Notes: generated from the sequence alone by a model not told the origin. A stretch of 64,000 bases of DNA from Flexilinea flocculi (GCF_001192795.1 NZ_DF968180.1:310001-374000), one strand, 5' to 3'. Shown: positions 34,885 to 44,227, numbered from the stretch's first letter. Numbers and translations: made by a program.

Positions 34885-36453
34885 TCAGGTGAGTCTGATC
34901 ACTGGAAATCGCGAAAATACTTTCTCGCCGTTTTTCAAATCGAAAGCAGAAATCAGCAGCATCTTATTGCTGTCGATTTCAAACTCAACTGAAAAACGTG
35001 CTTCTCCCTTTGCAGCAGGTGGATTGGCAACCAGAAATGAAGGGGTTTGTTCATTCATCCAATAAAATAAGTGGGAATCATTTTCTTCTTGTTCTGTCGG
35101 AAAAATCCGGACTTCACCATTTTCGTTGAACATGATTTCAAAGTGACCAGATGGGAATGAGGACTGGCTGCTGATTTCGTAAATTGCCAAGCCGAGCAAA
35201 GATTGCTGATCGAAGGCTGCTTTGATGGTCAGTGTTGATATGGGTTCCAATGTTGGATAGCGAGTACGTCGCTTGATGATCGTGTGAAACGCGTACGCTC
35301 CATTGGCGGGATTCCGGTAGCGAACTGCGTATTCATGTTGAATAAAATCAAAAATCTCCAGACCTCCGGCAAAACAGGCCGCTCCGCGGGCTACAGCTCC
35401 CATGGGCTCTCCAAAAGCCATTTTTTCTATTCCAAATTGATCAATCAGTGTTTTTTGGATCATTGGAATCAGACAACTTCCACCAACCGGAATGACTTTC
35501 TTGATTGATTCAACCGGATAACCGTGATCTGCCGCTTGCATCACTGCATCCTTGACGAGTCGATGAACCGATTCAACAAGCTGGTTCTCCGACAGGATAT
35601 TTTCCAGCTTTTTCCTTGTAAACAGGTTGGTTATCGTCCTCTTATTGGAAAGAGTGAATGCATATTCAACAGACTCTTGTGCGGATAATTGCTGTTTCAC
35701 TTTTTCACACAGGCTTAATAGAGTGCAACTGTTTTGTATCACTTCAGGTTGATGCGGAGATAATCCGTTTTCTCTACAAACTTCTTCGTAAATCCATCGA
35801 TCGATGACAGCTCCACCGATGCTGCATCCCGCTTTGCCCAGAATTCTGCAAAATCGATTACCTGATCCCTCGGATTCCTCAGCTATAGTGATAGCTGTCT
35901 GCATTGTACTGCCACCGAAATCAAACAAGAGGAAAACTTCCCCGGGATGAACTTTTTCTCCATAACCTGCAGCAGCTGCAGATGCCTCATCTACGATACG
36001 AATTCTTTCTGCGTGATGTCGATCGGTTAAGGACATTAACCAATTTTGATAATACTCAAAGGACTCGATGGGAACGCTTAGTGTAATTTCATCAGATTGG
36101 AAGGTATATGTATCTGTTGCTGCAAGTTTCAGCGCATTCAAAAAATCTTCGGCTGCTTGTTGCGCATTGATTCTCATGTTACCAATTTGAATTTGATATG
36201 GACTGCGTAAGCTGATGTATCGTTTCATCCACCGAAATGTGTGCGGAGAGGAAAGCAAATTACGGGAGATGATTTGATTGCCAATGAGCTGATTCCCATC
36301 GGATTCATAATGAATCAGAGATGGAATCAAAAAATCAGAGCCATCGCTGAATTCCGGTAGGGAGATGGTTTCTGTGGTCTGTAACGCTTCGTTCCATAGC
36401 GCCAGGACGGTGTTCGAGTTTCCAAAATCAATCGCCAGTTTGTTTTCTGTCAT
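34885..36453 (-). CDS. Hsp70-like chaperone/ATPase with short C-terminal region
   Basis: 522 residues. The N-terminal ~370 residues are an actin-fold ATPase: LAIDFGNSNTVLALW (phosphate 1), LLFDFGGSTMQTAI (phosphate 2) and VIPVGGSCLIPMI with GAVARGAA (adenosine pocket). DnaK's EEVD end and full lid are missing; only a beta-rich domain of about 120 residues follows. The TAGAAT hexamer eight bases before the ATG could make the transcript nearly leaderless. It lies upstream of the DUF2997/radical-SAM/SGNH operon on the same strand, with only a hairpin element between. Specialised Hsp70s of this kind assist particular protein complexes; no J-protein or GrpE is seen here. Confidence 0.87.
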   Translation of the reverse strand: MTENKLAIDFGNSNTVLALWNEALQTTETISLPEFSDGSDFLIPSLIHYESDGNQLIGNQIISRNLLSSPHTFRWMKRYISLRSPYQIQIGNMRINAQQAAEDFLNALKLAATDTYTFQSDEITLSVPIESFEYYQNWLMSLTDRHHAERIRIVDEASAAAAGYGEKVHPGEVFLLFDFGGSTMQTAITIAEESEGSGNRFCRILGKAGCSIGGAVIDRWIYEEVCRENGLSPHQPEVIQNSCTLLSLCEKVKQQLSAQESVEYAFTLSNKRTITNLFTRKKLENILSENQLVESVHRLVKDAVMQAADHGYPVESIKKVIPVGGSCLIPMIQKTLIDQFGIEKMAFGEPMGAVARGAACFAGGLEIFDFIQHEYAVRYRNPANGAYAFHTIIKRRTRYPTLEPISTLTIKAAFDQQSLLGLAIYEISSQSSFPSGHFEIMFNENGEVRIFPTEQEENDSHLFYWMNEQTPSFLVANPPAAKGEARFSVEFEIDSNKMLLISAFDLKNGEKVFSRFPVIRLT

Positions 36454-36660
36454 CCTTACAATTCTACCGGAAACCTTGAACCTGTCATCTCAATAATTTG
36501 AAATATGAAAAGAATTCAGTGCTCTTCTGACAGTTTTACTGAAACCGCAAAACTGACGGAGTGTAAAAAAAAAAGCAAACCATTTAACGCTCTCCTTTTA
36601 TGAATCGCAGACAAGATTGGGGAAAACGACATGAAATAGAAAAATTACTGTAGAATTGTC

Positions 36661-36688
36661 TTGAAAAAGTAAGCGCTAAAAATACTAT
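36661..36688 (+). promoter_or_regulatory. galK promoter
   Basis: TTGAAA (36661-36666), 16 nt and TACTAT (36683-36688), 36 bp before the start. The palindrome aagcgct between the boxes could be an operator. Confidence 0.6.
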
Positions 36689-36724
36689 TTTGTGAAACGA
36701 TTTCTTAAGTGAAAGGATACCCTT

Positions 36725-37885
36725 ATGCTTGAAAATGTCATTGCTGCATTCCAAAAAGTTTATCATTGTGAACCGGATTTTGTTCTCCGTTCTCCCGGGA
36801 GGGTTAATCTGATTGGTGAACACACCGATTATAATGACGGGTTTGTATTTCCACTGGCGATCAAATATGCGCAATGGCTGGCTATCCGAGCAAACGAAAA
36901 ACCAGAAGTCAAACTGCATTCCGTAAATTTGGAAACCGACGGCATTTTTTCACTTGCTGATTTTTCACAGAAAAGTGAAGGCTGGATTCGATATCCTCAG
37001 GGGATTGCTTATACATTGTCCCAAAATGGATATAAGCTGACAGGGTGGGACGGATTGTTAATGGGCGATTTACCGATTGGTGCAGGACTGTCTTCTTCCG
37101 CAGCATTGGAAATGGTTGTCGCACGAGCATTTTCTTTGCTGGGCGGTTATTCATGGGACCCTAAGAAAATGGCTTTACTGGCTCAAAAAACTGAAAATCA
37201 ATGGGTAGGCATGAATTGCGGAATTATGGATCAGCTTATATCCGGATGCGGCGAAGCCGGGAAAGCGGTTTTAATTGACTGCCGTTCTTTAGACCTTTCT
37301 TCGTATATGCTGCCAAGAGGAACGGTTATCGTTGTCATGGATACCATGGTAAAGCATTCTCTGATTTCTTCCGCATATAACGAACGGCGAGAACAATGTA
37401 TGGAAGGTGCAAAATTCTTTAAGCGGCAAGTACTTCGTGATGTGTCCATGGATGAATTTGCTGACAGAAAAAATCAATTGTCGGAAGTTGTCATGCGGCG
37501 TTGTCAACACGTTCTAAGTGAAAATTTGCGGACGCTTGAAGCAGCGAAATGTATGGAAGCGAACGATCCAAAACGACTGGGATGGCTGATGAATGAAAGT
37601 CATGCAAGTCTTCAACACGATTTTGAAGTATCCTGTGAAGAATTGGACATCATGGCGCTGGAATCACAAAAACTGGATGGGTGTTTTGGCGCCCGAATGA
37701 CTGGCGGCGGTTTTGGGGGTTGTGCCATAGCACTGGTGGCAGCTGATAACGCAGACCATTTCCAAATGCAAATATCCGAAATCTATGAAAAGAGAACGGG
37801 TATCAAACCGAATATCTTTATAACTGAAGGCGCTCAGGGTACGTCGGTTGTATTCAGTAACTCAAAATTTGATCAAACCATATAA
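36725..37885 (+). CDS. galK: Galactokinase
   Basis: A 386-residue GHMP kinase that makes galactose 1-phosphate from galactose and ATP. The galactokinase signature RVNLIGEHTDYNDGFVFPLA is at residues ~24-44; the ATP loop GLSSSAALEM near residue 118; the C-terminal MTGGGFGGCAIALV near residue 325. The usual protein ends around the DGAREL-type segment, equivalent here to TEGAQGTSVVF; the extra SNSKFDQTI tail reads from the left end of an adjoining hairpin element (from 37855). AAAGGAT precedes the ATG. No galT or galE is seen near. Confidence 0.95.
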   Translation: MLENVIAAFQKVYHCEPDFVLRSPGRVNLIGEHTDYNDGFVFPLAIKYAQWLAIRANEKPEVKLHSVNLETDGIFSLADFSQKSEGWIRYPQGIAYTLSQNGYKLTGWDGLLMGDLPIGAGLSSSAALEMVVARAFSLLGGYSWDPKKMALLAQKTENQWVGMNCGIMDQLISGCGEAGKAVLIDCRSLDLSSYMLPRGTVIVVMDTMVKHSLISSAYNERREQCMEGAKFFKRQVLRDVSMDEFADRKNQLSEVVMRRCQHVLSENLRTLEAAKCMEANDPKRLGWLMNESHASLQHDFEVSCEELDIMALESQKLDGCFGARMTGGGFGGCAIALVAADNADHFQMQISEIYEKRTGIKPNIFITEGAQGTSVVFSNSKFDQTI

Positions 37886-37980
37886 AAAAATGAATTGCTT
37901 ATTGTTGTGTCGTTTTTAAGTTTCAAGCCAAAAAAAGCACAACAATAAGCAATACTTCCCTTATTTTTAATCCATAACTG
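37855..37980 (+). repeat. Hairpin MITE-like element overlapping the 3' end of galK
   Basis: Stem 37897-37917 (gcttattgttgtgtcgttttt) with 37930-37950. The left end cagtaactcaaaatttgat lies inside galK, and the element spans 126 bp if it starts there, the normal length. Right end tccataactg is diverged. Flanks do not match convincingly. Confidence 0.7.
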
Positions 37981-38046
37981 CATAGTACATGCGAAAGATC
38001 GAGCAAGGCTAAGTTGATCGATACTATCGTGAAAACCAACGCTGAT

Positions 38047-39102
38047 TCAGGGATTCAGTAGATGCCAAACGCGGTCTAGAGCTTGAAGAGCAGTCAAATT
38101 ACGGACAGTCCAACCGTAATTTTGGAGATCAGAGCCGGAAAAATTACATAGCGATGTTTGATTGAATGTCGGATGAACATCTCCTTCTCTTAATCCATGA
38201 TTGGGGAGGGAATCCATCGCTCGCCAAAGATTCCAGCATGGAACCTCATATTCTATTGACAAACGGGCGATCACGCTGTTAAAACTGTCATCTCCCTCTA
38301 AATTGTCAGCTTTGGTCACCAGGATTGGAACGATAAAACGATCTAATGTTTTCTGAATCAAAGAGCGCAGATGGGATTCGAAAATGTCGATGCGCATAAA
38401 AGCGTCGTTGGTTCCAAGGGCAATGAATGCGATCGATGGTGTCCAGAGTCTATATTCACAGGTTGTTGCCGATTCATACGGCCAGCAGATGTCGTCCTCA
38501 TACCAGTGATATCCGTCCAGATCAAGCGCTGTCGCTCCATTTTTTGTAGCACGGGATTCACGAGAAAACGACCATTGAAATTGCTGGATGGTCTCTTCCA
38601 ATGATGTATAAGAACCGATAGCGTATCCTTTTTCACCGTAATCAAAACAGGACAGAAATGACGGCATGACGCTGTTGGAATCACCAACCTTGCTGAATGC
38701 GGCTGGATTATTCCCTTTTTCTAAACCGGTCCGGTATATATCAATCATTTTTTGACTGATTGTCTGCGGTAAAATTGGCCAATTCTTCCAATCTGCCGGA
38801 TCAAGTGCAACAATCGATGCAACGGTCTCCGGAATTGCGGTTGGAGTTGGCTGGATCTCGGGCAGCGCTGTCGCAGCAGGAGTGTGATCGGCTTGTGCCA
38901 CAACCTGATCCAGCATGGATTGCATGCGGGTCTGCTGAGCAGAAATCGTCGAAGTTTCATCTGCATGTACACGCCGGATTTTGCCATTCGCGGTAAAAAC
39001 CAGCAAAATACCAAAAACAATCATCAGGAATATAACGCCCGCAATGAGTGTGGACAAAGCGTATCTTTTTTTCTTTTGCTGCCTGTTTGAATACTTTCTC
39101 AT
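38047..39102 (-). CDS. Membrane-anchored SGNH/GDSL-type hydrolase
   Basis: 351 residues with an N-terminal membrane helix (about 14-34), a Thr/Pro/Gln-rich linker (~50-95) and an SGNH-like hydrolase domain. Motif blocks: KVGDSNSVMPS (GDS), IALGTNDAFM (GxND) and REGDVHPTFNQ (Asp-x-x-His). A segment rich in Trp and Tyr lies between. It would act outside the cell, perhaps removing acyl groups from polysaccharide. The start overlaps the end of the DUF212 gene by 4 bp. Confidence 0.75.
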   Translation of the reverse strand: MRKYSNRQQKKKRYALSTLIAGVIFLMIVFGILLVFTANGKIRRVHADETSTISAQQTRMQSMLDQVVAQADHTPAATALPEIQPTPTAIPETVASIVALDPADWKNWPILPQTISQKMIDIYRTGLEKGNNPAAFSKVGDSNSVMPSFLSCFDYGEKGYAIGSYTSLEETIQQFQWSFSRESRATKNGATALDLDGYHWYEDDICWPYESATTCEYRLWTPSIAFIALGTNDAFMRIDIFESHLRSLIQKTLDRFIVPILVTKADNLEGDDSFNSVIARLSIEYEVPCWNLWRAMDSLPNHGLREGDVHPTFNQTSLCNFSGSDLQNYGWTVRNLTALQALDRVWHLLNP

Positions 39103-39548
39103 ACCATCAGTCTCACTACAATGAAAGCAACAATAATTCCCCAGAATACGCCTGCGTATACTTGACGTGGTGTATGTCCGATTACTTCTTTGAGCAATTC
39201 TTCATTAATCTGCTGGCGATTAAAAACATCACGAATTAATTGGTTAATACGCTGCGCATGCAATCCGGATTGCCATCGCACATTTGCCGCATCATAGGTC
39301 ACGATGATTGTAATTACCAGCGCGACTGCAAAAGTTGAAGTATTAAAACCCTCTGTTAATCCAATTGCTACCGCTGTTGCTGTTGACATCGAGGAATGAG
39401 AACTGGGCATACCTCCGCTGTCAAGTAAAAGGAACCAGTCCCATTTATGGTTCATGAGATAATGAAAAAAAGGTTTCAGTAATTGTGCTGTTAACATCGC
39501 AAAAAAACCGGCGATCAATGCCGGATTATGAAGTAATTCAAGAAGCAT
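39099..39548 (-). CDS. Divergent PAP2-family (DUF212) membrane protein
   Basis: 149 residues and four or five membrane helices. The family signature LLDSGGMPSSHSSMSTATAVAIG at residues ~41-63 carries the phosphatase-like SGGMPSSH; YDAANVRWQSGLHAQRIN and GHTPRQVYAGVFWG follow. These proteins resemble acid phosphatases acting on lipid phosphates, but activity is unproven. It overlaps xseB by 11 bp and the following SGNH gene by 4 bp. Confidence 0.9.
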   Translation of the reverse strand: MLLELLHNPALIAGFFAMLTAQLLKPFFHYLMNHKWDWFLLLDSGGMPSSHSSMSTATAVAIGLTEGFNTSTFAVALVITIIVTYDAANVRWQSGLHAQRINQLIRDVFNRQQINEELLKEVIGHTPRQVYAGVFWGIIVAFIVVRLMV

Positions 39549-39762
39549 TGCCTTGATCCTGGTTCATTTCATCGATGGTTCGGATTTTGTTTTCAGCGGT
39601 ATTAAGATGTTGATCGCAAATCTTCAACAGATCTCTTCCTTCTTTAAACAGCGTTAACGCCTGTTCAAGATTAACCGTCTCATTTTCAAGTTTTTCTACA
39701 ATTTTCTGAAGCTTTGAAAAAGCTTCTTCAAAAGAAATGATATCGTCTTCTTTTTTCGTCAT
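39538..39762 (-). CDS. xseB: Exodeoxyribonuclease VII small subunit
   Basis: 74 residues forming the usual two-helix protein: SFEEAFSKLQKIVEKLENETVNLEQALTLFKEGRDLL. It binds XseA to form exonuclease VII, which degrades single-stranded DNA from both ends. I start at ATG 39762 with AAAGGCAG upstream; an ATG at 39807 would overlap xseA by 29 bp. It follows xseA closely, as in most bacteria. Confidence 0.93.
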   Translation of the reverse strand: MTKKEDDIISFEEAFSKLQKIVEKLENETVNLEQALTLFKEGRDLLKICDQHLNTAENKIRTIDEMNQDQGNAS

Positions 39763-39778
39763 TTTTCTGCCTTTATTG

Positions 39779-40993
39779 TCATTGAATGGTTGCTTCAACA
39801 TTTCCATCCGCCATCAGAATTCGTACAGAATCCTGCGGCATCAATTCAGCAGCGGAAGTAACCAGACCTTTTCCTTTTTTTTCTATCAATGCATACCCTC
39901 TTTTTAGGACAGATTCCGGATTTACAGCCGCAAGGCGTTGATCTATTGCTGATAAACGCAGCCTTTCCTGCTGCAGGATATGATTCAGGCATTGCATCAA
40001 TCGGATCTGCAATTGATCGACTGATTGTTTTTCCTGCTGAATCTGGCGAAATGGTGCGCGGAGTTCCAGTCTGTGGGCTAAAAGCTGAAGATCGCTCCGA
40101 TTGGTTTGAATTTTATCCCGCATACAGTTAGTTAACTGCATGCTCAATGCATCCAGATATCCGCGAATTTCCTGAATATCCGGTGTCGCTGCTACTGCAG
40201 CGCCGGTTGGTGTCGGCGCTCTTAAGTCAGCTACAAAATCAACCAGTGTAAAATCTGTCTCATGCCCGATACCACTGATGACCGGAACAGGACTTTCCGC
40301 AATTCTGCGGACAAGGAATTCATCATTAAATGCCCAGAGATCCTCGATGGAGCCGCCGCCCCGACCGATGATGATTACGTCAGGATGCTCTTTTTCCAGT
40401 CTCTCGAAAGCATTGAATAATGCTGCAGGCGCTTCAACACCCTGAACTGCAGCCGGCGACAGGAGTATCGGCGCAATCGGCCAGCGCTTTTGGATTGTGT
40501 TCAACATATCCTGCAGAGCGGCGCCGGTGAGCGATGTCACAATACCGATGGTCTGCGGAATTTCCGGGATTTTTATTTTACGTTCTGCGTCAAATAAGCC
40601 TTCTTTTTCCAGTTTATCTTTTAAACGCAGAAACTCTTCAAATAATTTGCCCAGTCCTGCTGTACGGATTTCATCAGCATATAGCTGATAAATTCCTTCC
40701 CGTTCATATACGCTGATTTTTCCATGCGCCTCTACATCATTTCCGTTTTTTAAAGCAGAATTCGCTGCTGCAGTCAGATTACTGCGCCAGATGACACATT
40801 TCAGACTGCTTTTCGCATCTTTGAGTGTAAAGTAAGCATGTCCTGATACGGGGATGGATAGGTTGGAGATCTCGCCGCGAACCCAAATGTCTTCTAAAAT
40901 TGGATCCCGTTCCAGCAAATTTTTGATTTGCCGGTTGATATCTGAAACCGATAAAGCTGGCGTACCTAACGAGAGAAAAGATTGATTCAGCAT
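39779..40993 (-). CDS. xseA: Exodeoxyribonuclease VII large subunit
   Basis: 404 residues. An N-terminal OB fold binds single-stranded DNA (LSVSDINRQIKNLLE to AYFTLKD); the catalytic domain has IGIVTSLTGAALQDMLNTI, IIIGRGGGSIEDLWAFNDE and ISGIGHETDFTLVDFVAD followed by RAPTPTGAA, all conserved in XseA. A coiled coil fills ~270-370. The start is ATG 40993; the earlier TTG start lies in a degraded repeat and is unlikely. It heads xseA-xseB-DUF212-SGNH. Confidence 0.95.
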   Translation of the reverse strand: MLNQSFLSLGTPALSVSDINRQIKNLLERDPILEDIWVRGEISNLSIPVSGHAYFTLKDAKSSLKCVIWRSNLTAAANSALKNGNDVEAHGKISVYEREGIYQLYADEIRTAGLGKLFEEFLRLKDKLEKEGLFDAERKIKIPEIPQTIGIVTSLTGAALQDMLNTIQKRWPIAPILLSPAAVQGVEAPAALFNAFERLEKEHPDVIIIGRGGGSIEDLWAFNDEFLVRRIAESPVPVISGIGHETDFTLVDFVADLRAPTPTGAAVAATPDIQEIRGYLDALSMQLTNCMRDKIQTNRSDLQLLAHRLELRAPFRQIQQEKQSVDQLQIRLMQCLNHILQQERLRLSAIDQRLAAVNPESVLKRGYALIEKKGKGLVTSAAELMPQDSVRILMADGNVEATIQ

Positions 40994-41034
40994 ATTAAAA
41001 AGTATAACATTTGCATATGGAAATCTCACAAAAC

Positions 41035-41105
41035 CAACAATTCGGAATATGGATTTACATTTCGAATCAATCAACAAAGATTTTATTTTATATTTCAAAT
41101 CGTTG
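41035..41105 (+). repeat. Short derivative of the hairpin element (no stem)
   Basis: 71 bp with the left arm caacaattcggaatat and catttcgaatcaatcaac, then a right end atttcaaatcgttg. The hairpin is deleted, much as in the copy at 20210-20285. Confidence 0.7.
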
Positions 41106-41151
41106 TTTTGAAAAGCGGTCTCTTTTGATTTGAAACATGCGATGAAGGAGA

Positions 41152-41604
41152 TTATTGCTGAAATTTTGCAGCAGCTGCAACGGCAAGTTCATCGCACCGA
41201 TTGTTCCAGGGATTCTCTGCATGTCCTTTCACCCAGATCATTTTTACATCATGAACTTGCAGAAGCTGGAAAATTTTCTCCCATAAATCGACATTTTTAA
41301 CCGGATCTTTCTTGTTGCGCATCCAATTGTTCTTTTTCCAGCGATTCAGATATCCCCCTTCCACCATATCAACGAGATACTTGGAATCGGAGTACAATGT
41401 GACTTCGCAAGGTCTTTTTAGTGCCTGTAATCCTTCAATGACAGCCATCAATTCCATCCGGTTATTGGTTGTATGAGGTTCCCCGCCGGATATTTCTTTT
41501 TTCTTTTCGTTAAATAAAAGAATCGTGCCATATCCGCCCGGACCTGGATTCCCTTTACATGCTCCGTCAGTGTAAATTAATACTTTCGATTTTGTTTCTG
41601 TCAT
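41152..41604 (-). CDS. rnhA: Ribonuclease HI
   Basis: 150 residues. The four catalytic acidic residues are present: Asp in IYTDGACKGNPGPGGYG, Glu in NNRMELMAVIEGL, Asp in LYSDSKYLVDMV and Asp in NRCDELAVAAA. It cuts RNA in RNA-DNA hybrids. It also has the basic region WKKNNWMRNKKDPVKN used to hold the hybrid. It stands alone. Confidence 0.96.
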   Translation of the reverse strand: MTETKSKVLIYTDGACKGNPGPGGYGTILLFNEKKKEISGGEPHTTNNRMELMAVIEGLQALKRPCEVTLYSDSKYLVDMVEGGYLNRWKKNNWMRNKKDPVKNVDLWEKIFQLLQVHDVKMIWVKGHAENPWNNRCDELAVAAAAKFQQ

Positions 41605-41646
41605 TAAAACGAATTATCCTGTCTTTTTTGCACCTTCAACATAAAC

Positions 41647-41671
41647 CAGCAATTCGAATTTCAAATTGCTG
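41647..41671. repeat. Minimal pair of hairpin-element ends
   Basis: cagcaattcgaatttcaaattgctg: the two terminal repeats fused with nothing between, a 25-bp imperfect palindrome. Confidence 0.5.
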
Positions 41672-41726
41672 CTGGCAATTTTTTGCCTGCCATAAATGGC
41701 TATATTCTATCATCGATCAGTTTTTC

Positions 41727-41851
41727 CTAATTCTTTTTTTATTTTATTCAAACTGTTGAAAAAAGAGATAATAATAGTTGTTGCGTTGTCTTTGCGCGTC
41801 CGCGCAAAGACAACGCAACAACTATTTATCCTTCCGATAATCGAATTGCTG
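41727..41851 (+). repeat. Hairpin MITE-like element with the longest stem
   Basis: The stem is 24 perfect base pairs (41774-41797 with 41802-41825, loop gtcc), with its own stem sequence (gttgttgcgttgtctttgcg). Right end ataatcgaattgctg. The left arm (from about 41727) is strongly diverged. Confidence 0.75.
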
Positions 41852-41919
41852 AAATGAAAAACGATAAATTGAATATAATCTTTGTTGATGATAATTGATT
41901 TCTAAAAATTTTATTTGCA

Positions 41920-44013
41920 ATGGAAAAACAGGTCGAAGAAATCCGGGTAATTATGAGGCAAAGAAAAGATTTAATAAGAAAAATTTTTTTCAGTTTGATT
42001 CTGTTAATCATGACAGCAAAAAGCTGTATTTCAATATACGAACGTTATGTTGAATTTCTCCAAAAAGGAAGTATTGTTGTTTCTTTTTTATTTATCGTAT
42101 TTGTCACAGTCTTTATGCTTGTTTTTTTCGGGATACTCCTGTGGAAACCGACGTTGCTTCAGTCAATTTTCCTGTTGAAGTCCAAATCCATTCTCTTTCG
42201 GCGAATTGCTGCAGGTGTGATCTGTTTTCTTCCCATTTATCTGTTTATCTTTCATCGATGGAATGAACCGTATCATGCCCAACCGATTCGAATCTTTCTG
42301 TATGTTTCTGCGATTATTCTCAGTGCATGGGTACTTTCGCATGAGAATCGCGTTACAATGGGAGCCTTGGTCTCAGCCAGTCTATGTTTCAGCGTTCTGT
42401 TTGCGTTATGCAGCCAATTTCGCGATGTGAATAATTATCCATTTAGTGTCGGATGGTCGGAAGGAAACCGGATGTGGGATTATTCTGTTCTCTTCGGAAA
42501 AAAGTTGTATGATTGGCCTCAGGATCAGACCATTCCTGCCTATATTGATGTCGGCAGACAAAGTTTATGGGGAGTTATTTTCTTATTGCCGCGTGTGTCC
42601 ATCGCAATGATGCGCGGGTGGAATGATTTTTTATTCACCCTGCCTTATGCTTTACTGGGATGGATTCTGCTTAGAAAAACAGAAGGACTAAATCAGAAGT
42701 ACCATTTTGCCGCCGGTTTATGGGCGATGTTATTCTTAATACAAGGTCCGATCTATACACCCCTTATTCTTGCTGCTGTTCTGGTGGCAATCGGCAGAAG
42801 ATTTTCGGCTGTTCCTGCCATTTTGTTGACATTTCTTGCAGGATATTATGCCGTAATGTCGCGATCCACCTGGGTGGCGGCGCCGGCAGCTTTTGCGGTT
42901 ATGTTGGCGTTTATTGAGCAGCGGCGATCTTATGATCTTCACCCCGGGAAACGTTGGCTCCGATCGGTTCTGGTGGGTTTCGCCGGTTTGTCAGGCGCCG
43001 TTTGTTTTTTGAAGAAAGATTCTGTCATGAACTTTCTGCATAAAATTGCAGAATTCGGGACGATAATTGCGCAAGGATCTCAGGATTCTATTGAAGCGGT
43101 ATCTCAAACTGCTGCAGGAAATGCTCCCGCGATGCTTTCTCCGGAATGGTTTCAATATTTTTTGACACGGCAGCCATTGTTATGGAACCGTCTTTGGCCG
43201 AATGAAACGTATCAACCAGGAATTCTGCTTGGTTTGCTGATGGCAATTTTACCGCTGACAATCATCCTGATCGTTTGGACAATCCAGAAAAAATGGAATT
43301 TGGATACGTGGCAGCGCTTATTGTTGATTATCGGACAAAGTGCCTTTTTGGGCGTTGGAATCCTGATATCCGTCAAAATTGGCGGTGGGTCCAACTTGCA
43401 TAATCTGGACATGTTCCTGCTCGGATTATTGATCATCGCTGCTTTGGCATGGGAGGCCGGCATGGGACGCTGGCTGGCAGAGAATATTCGTGCAGAAAAA
43501 TGGATTAGTCTATTCGTTATCGCAGCAATATTACTTCCCGTTTTTCAGGATGCCATGCATATTGAACCGAAGAAGTATCCTGCTGCGGAAACGACAATGG
43601 ACGCCGTTGAGAAAATTCAACAATCTGTTGCTGCTCATGCAGATGGGGAGATTCTTTTTATGGATCAAAGGCAGATGCTGACATTTGGTCTGGTCCCCAA
43701 GGTCTCTTTAATTGCGGACTATGAGAAAAAATGGATGATGGATGAAGCGATGGCGGACAATGGACAGTTTTTTCAACCCTATATTGAAGATCTTAAAAGC
43801 CATCGATTTGATCTGATTATCAGTGAACCGCTTTGGATCAAATTTCAGGGGGAAGGGCTGGATTTCAGCGAAGAAAATGACCTTTTCGTCAAATGGGTCT
43901 CTATTCCAACCCTTTGTTATTATGAACCACAGGAAACTTTTTTGGACCAGGGAGTTCAAATATTAGTACCCCGTTCACAGGTTTTACAACAGGAGGGGGT
44001 TGTTTGCCCGTAA
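41920..44013 (+). CDS. Large polytopic membrane protein, GT-C-like, unknown function
   Basis: 697 residues with at least 10 transmembrane segments from residue ~20 to ~540, then a soluble C-terminal domain of about 130 residues. The layout (loop rich in Trp/Arg after the first helices, VGWSEGNRMWDYSVLFG with an acidic residue in the first large loop) recalls GT-C glycosyltransferases that use lipid-linked sugars, but I see no clear D-x-D. The start could be 41920 or 41953 (no strong ribosome site at either). No sugar-transfer partners adjoin. Confidence 0.6.
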   Translation: MEKQVEEIRVIMRQRKDLIRKIFFSLILLIMTAKSCISIYERYVEFLQKGSIVVSFLFIVFVTVFMLVFFGILLWKPTLLQSIFLLKSKSILFRRIAAGVICFLPIYLFIFHRWNEPYHAQPIRIFLYVSAIILSAWVLSHENRVTMGALVSASLCFSVLFALCSQFRDVNNYPFSVGWSEGNRMWDYSVLFGKKLYDWPQDQTIPAYIDVGRQSLWGVIFLLPRVSIAMMRGWNDFLFTLPYALLGWILLRKTEGLNQKYHFAAGLWAMLFLIQGPIYTPLILAAVLVAIGRRFSAVPAILLTFLAGYYAVMSRSTWVAAPAAFAVMLAFIEQRRSYDLHPGKRWLRSVLVGFAGLSGAVCFLKKDSVMNFLHKIAEFGTIIAQGSQDSIEAVSQTAAGNAPAMLSPEWFQYFLTRQPLLWNRLWPNETYQPGILLGLLMAILPLTIILIVWTIQKKWNLDTWQRLLLIIGQSAFLGVGILISVKIGGGSNLHNLDMFLLGLLIIAALAWEAGMGRWLAENIRAEKWISLFVIAAILLPVFQDAMHIEPKKYPAAETTMDAVEKIQQSVAAHADGEILFMDQRQMLTFGLVPKVSLIADYEKKWMMDEAMADNGQFFQPYIEDLKSHRFDLIISEPLWIKFQGEGLDFSEENDLFVKWVSIPTLCYYEPQETFLDQGVQILVPRSQVLQQEGVVCP

Positions 44014-44103
44014 TTCGGATTGGAAACTTCTGGATTTTTCATACTTTCAAATTGGTGTTTCATCAACCTGTGAAAACTTTTTATGGAATATCTTCCTGTT
44101 AAT

Positions 44104-44227
44104 CAAGTACTTGAAATATTGACTTGCTATTCGAATTAATCGGGAAAACCTGATTGTTGTGATGTTTCTGTGCTTCGCGCAAATACATCACAACAACATG
44201 GAAGCCGCCCCTAACTTTGAATTGATG
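44104..44227 (+). repeat. Hairpin MITE-like element, copy 15
   Basis: Arm gacttgctattcgaattaatcggg is close to consensus. Stem 44154-44173 with 44177-44196, few mismatches. Flanks cctgttaat (44095-44103) and ccggttcgt (44228-44236) agree at 6 of 9. Confidence 0.85.
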
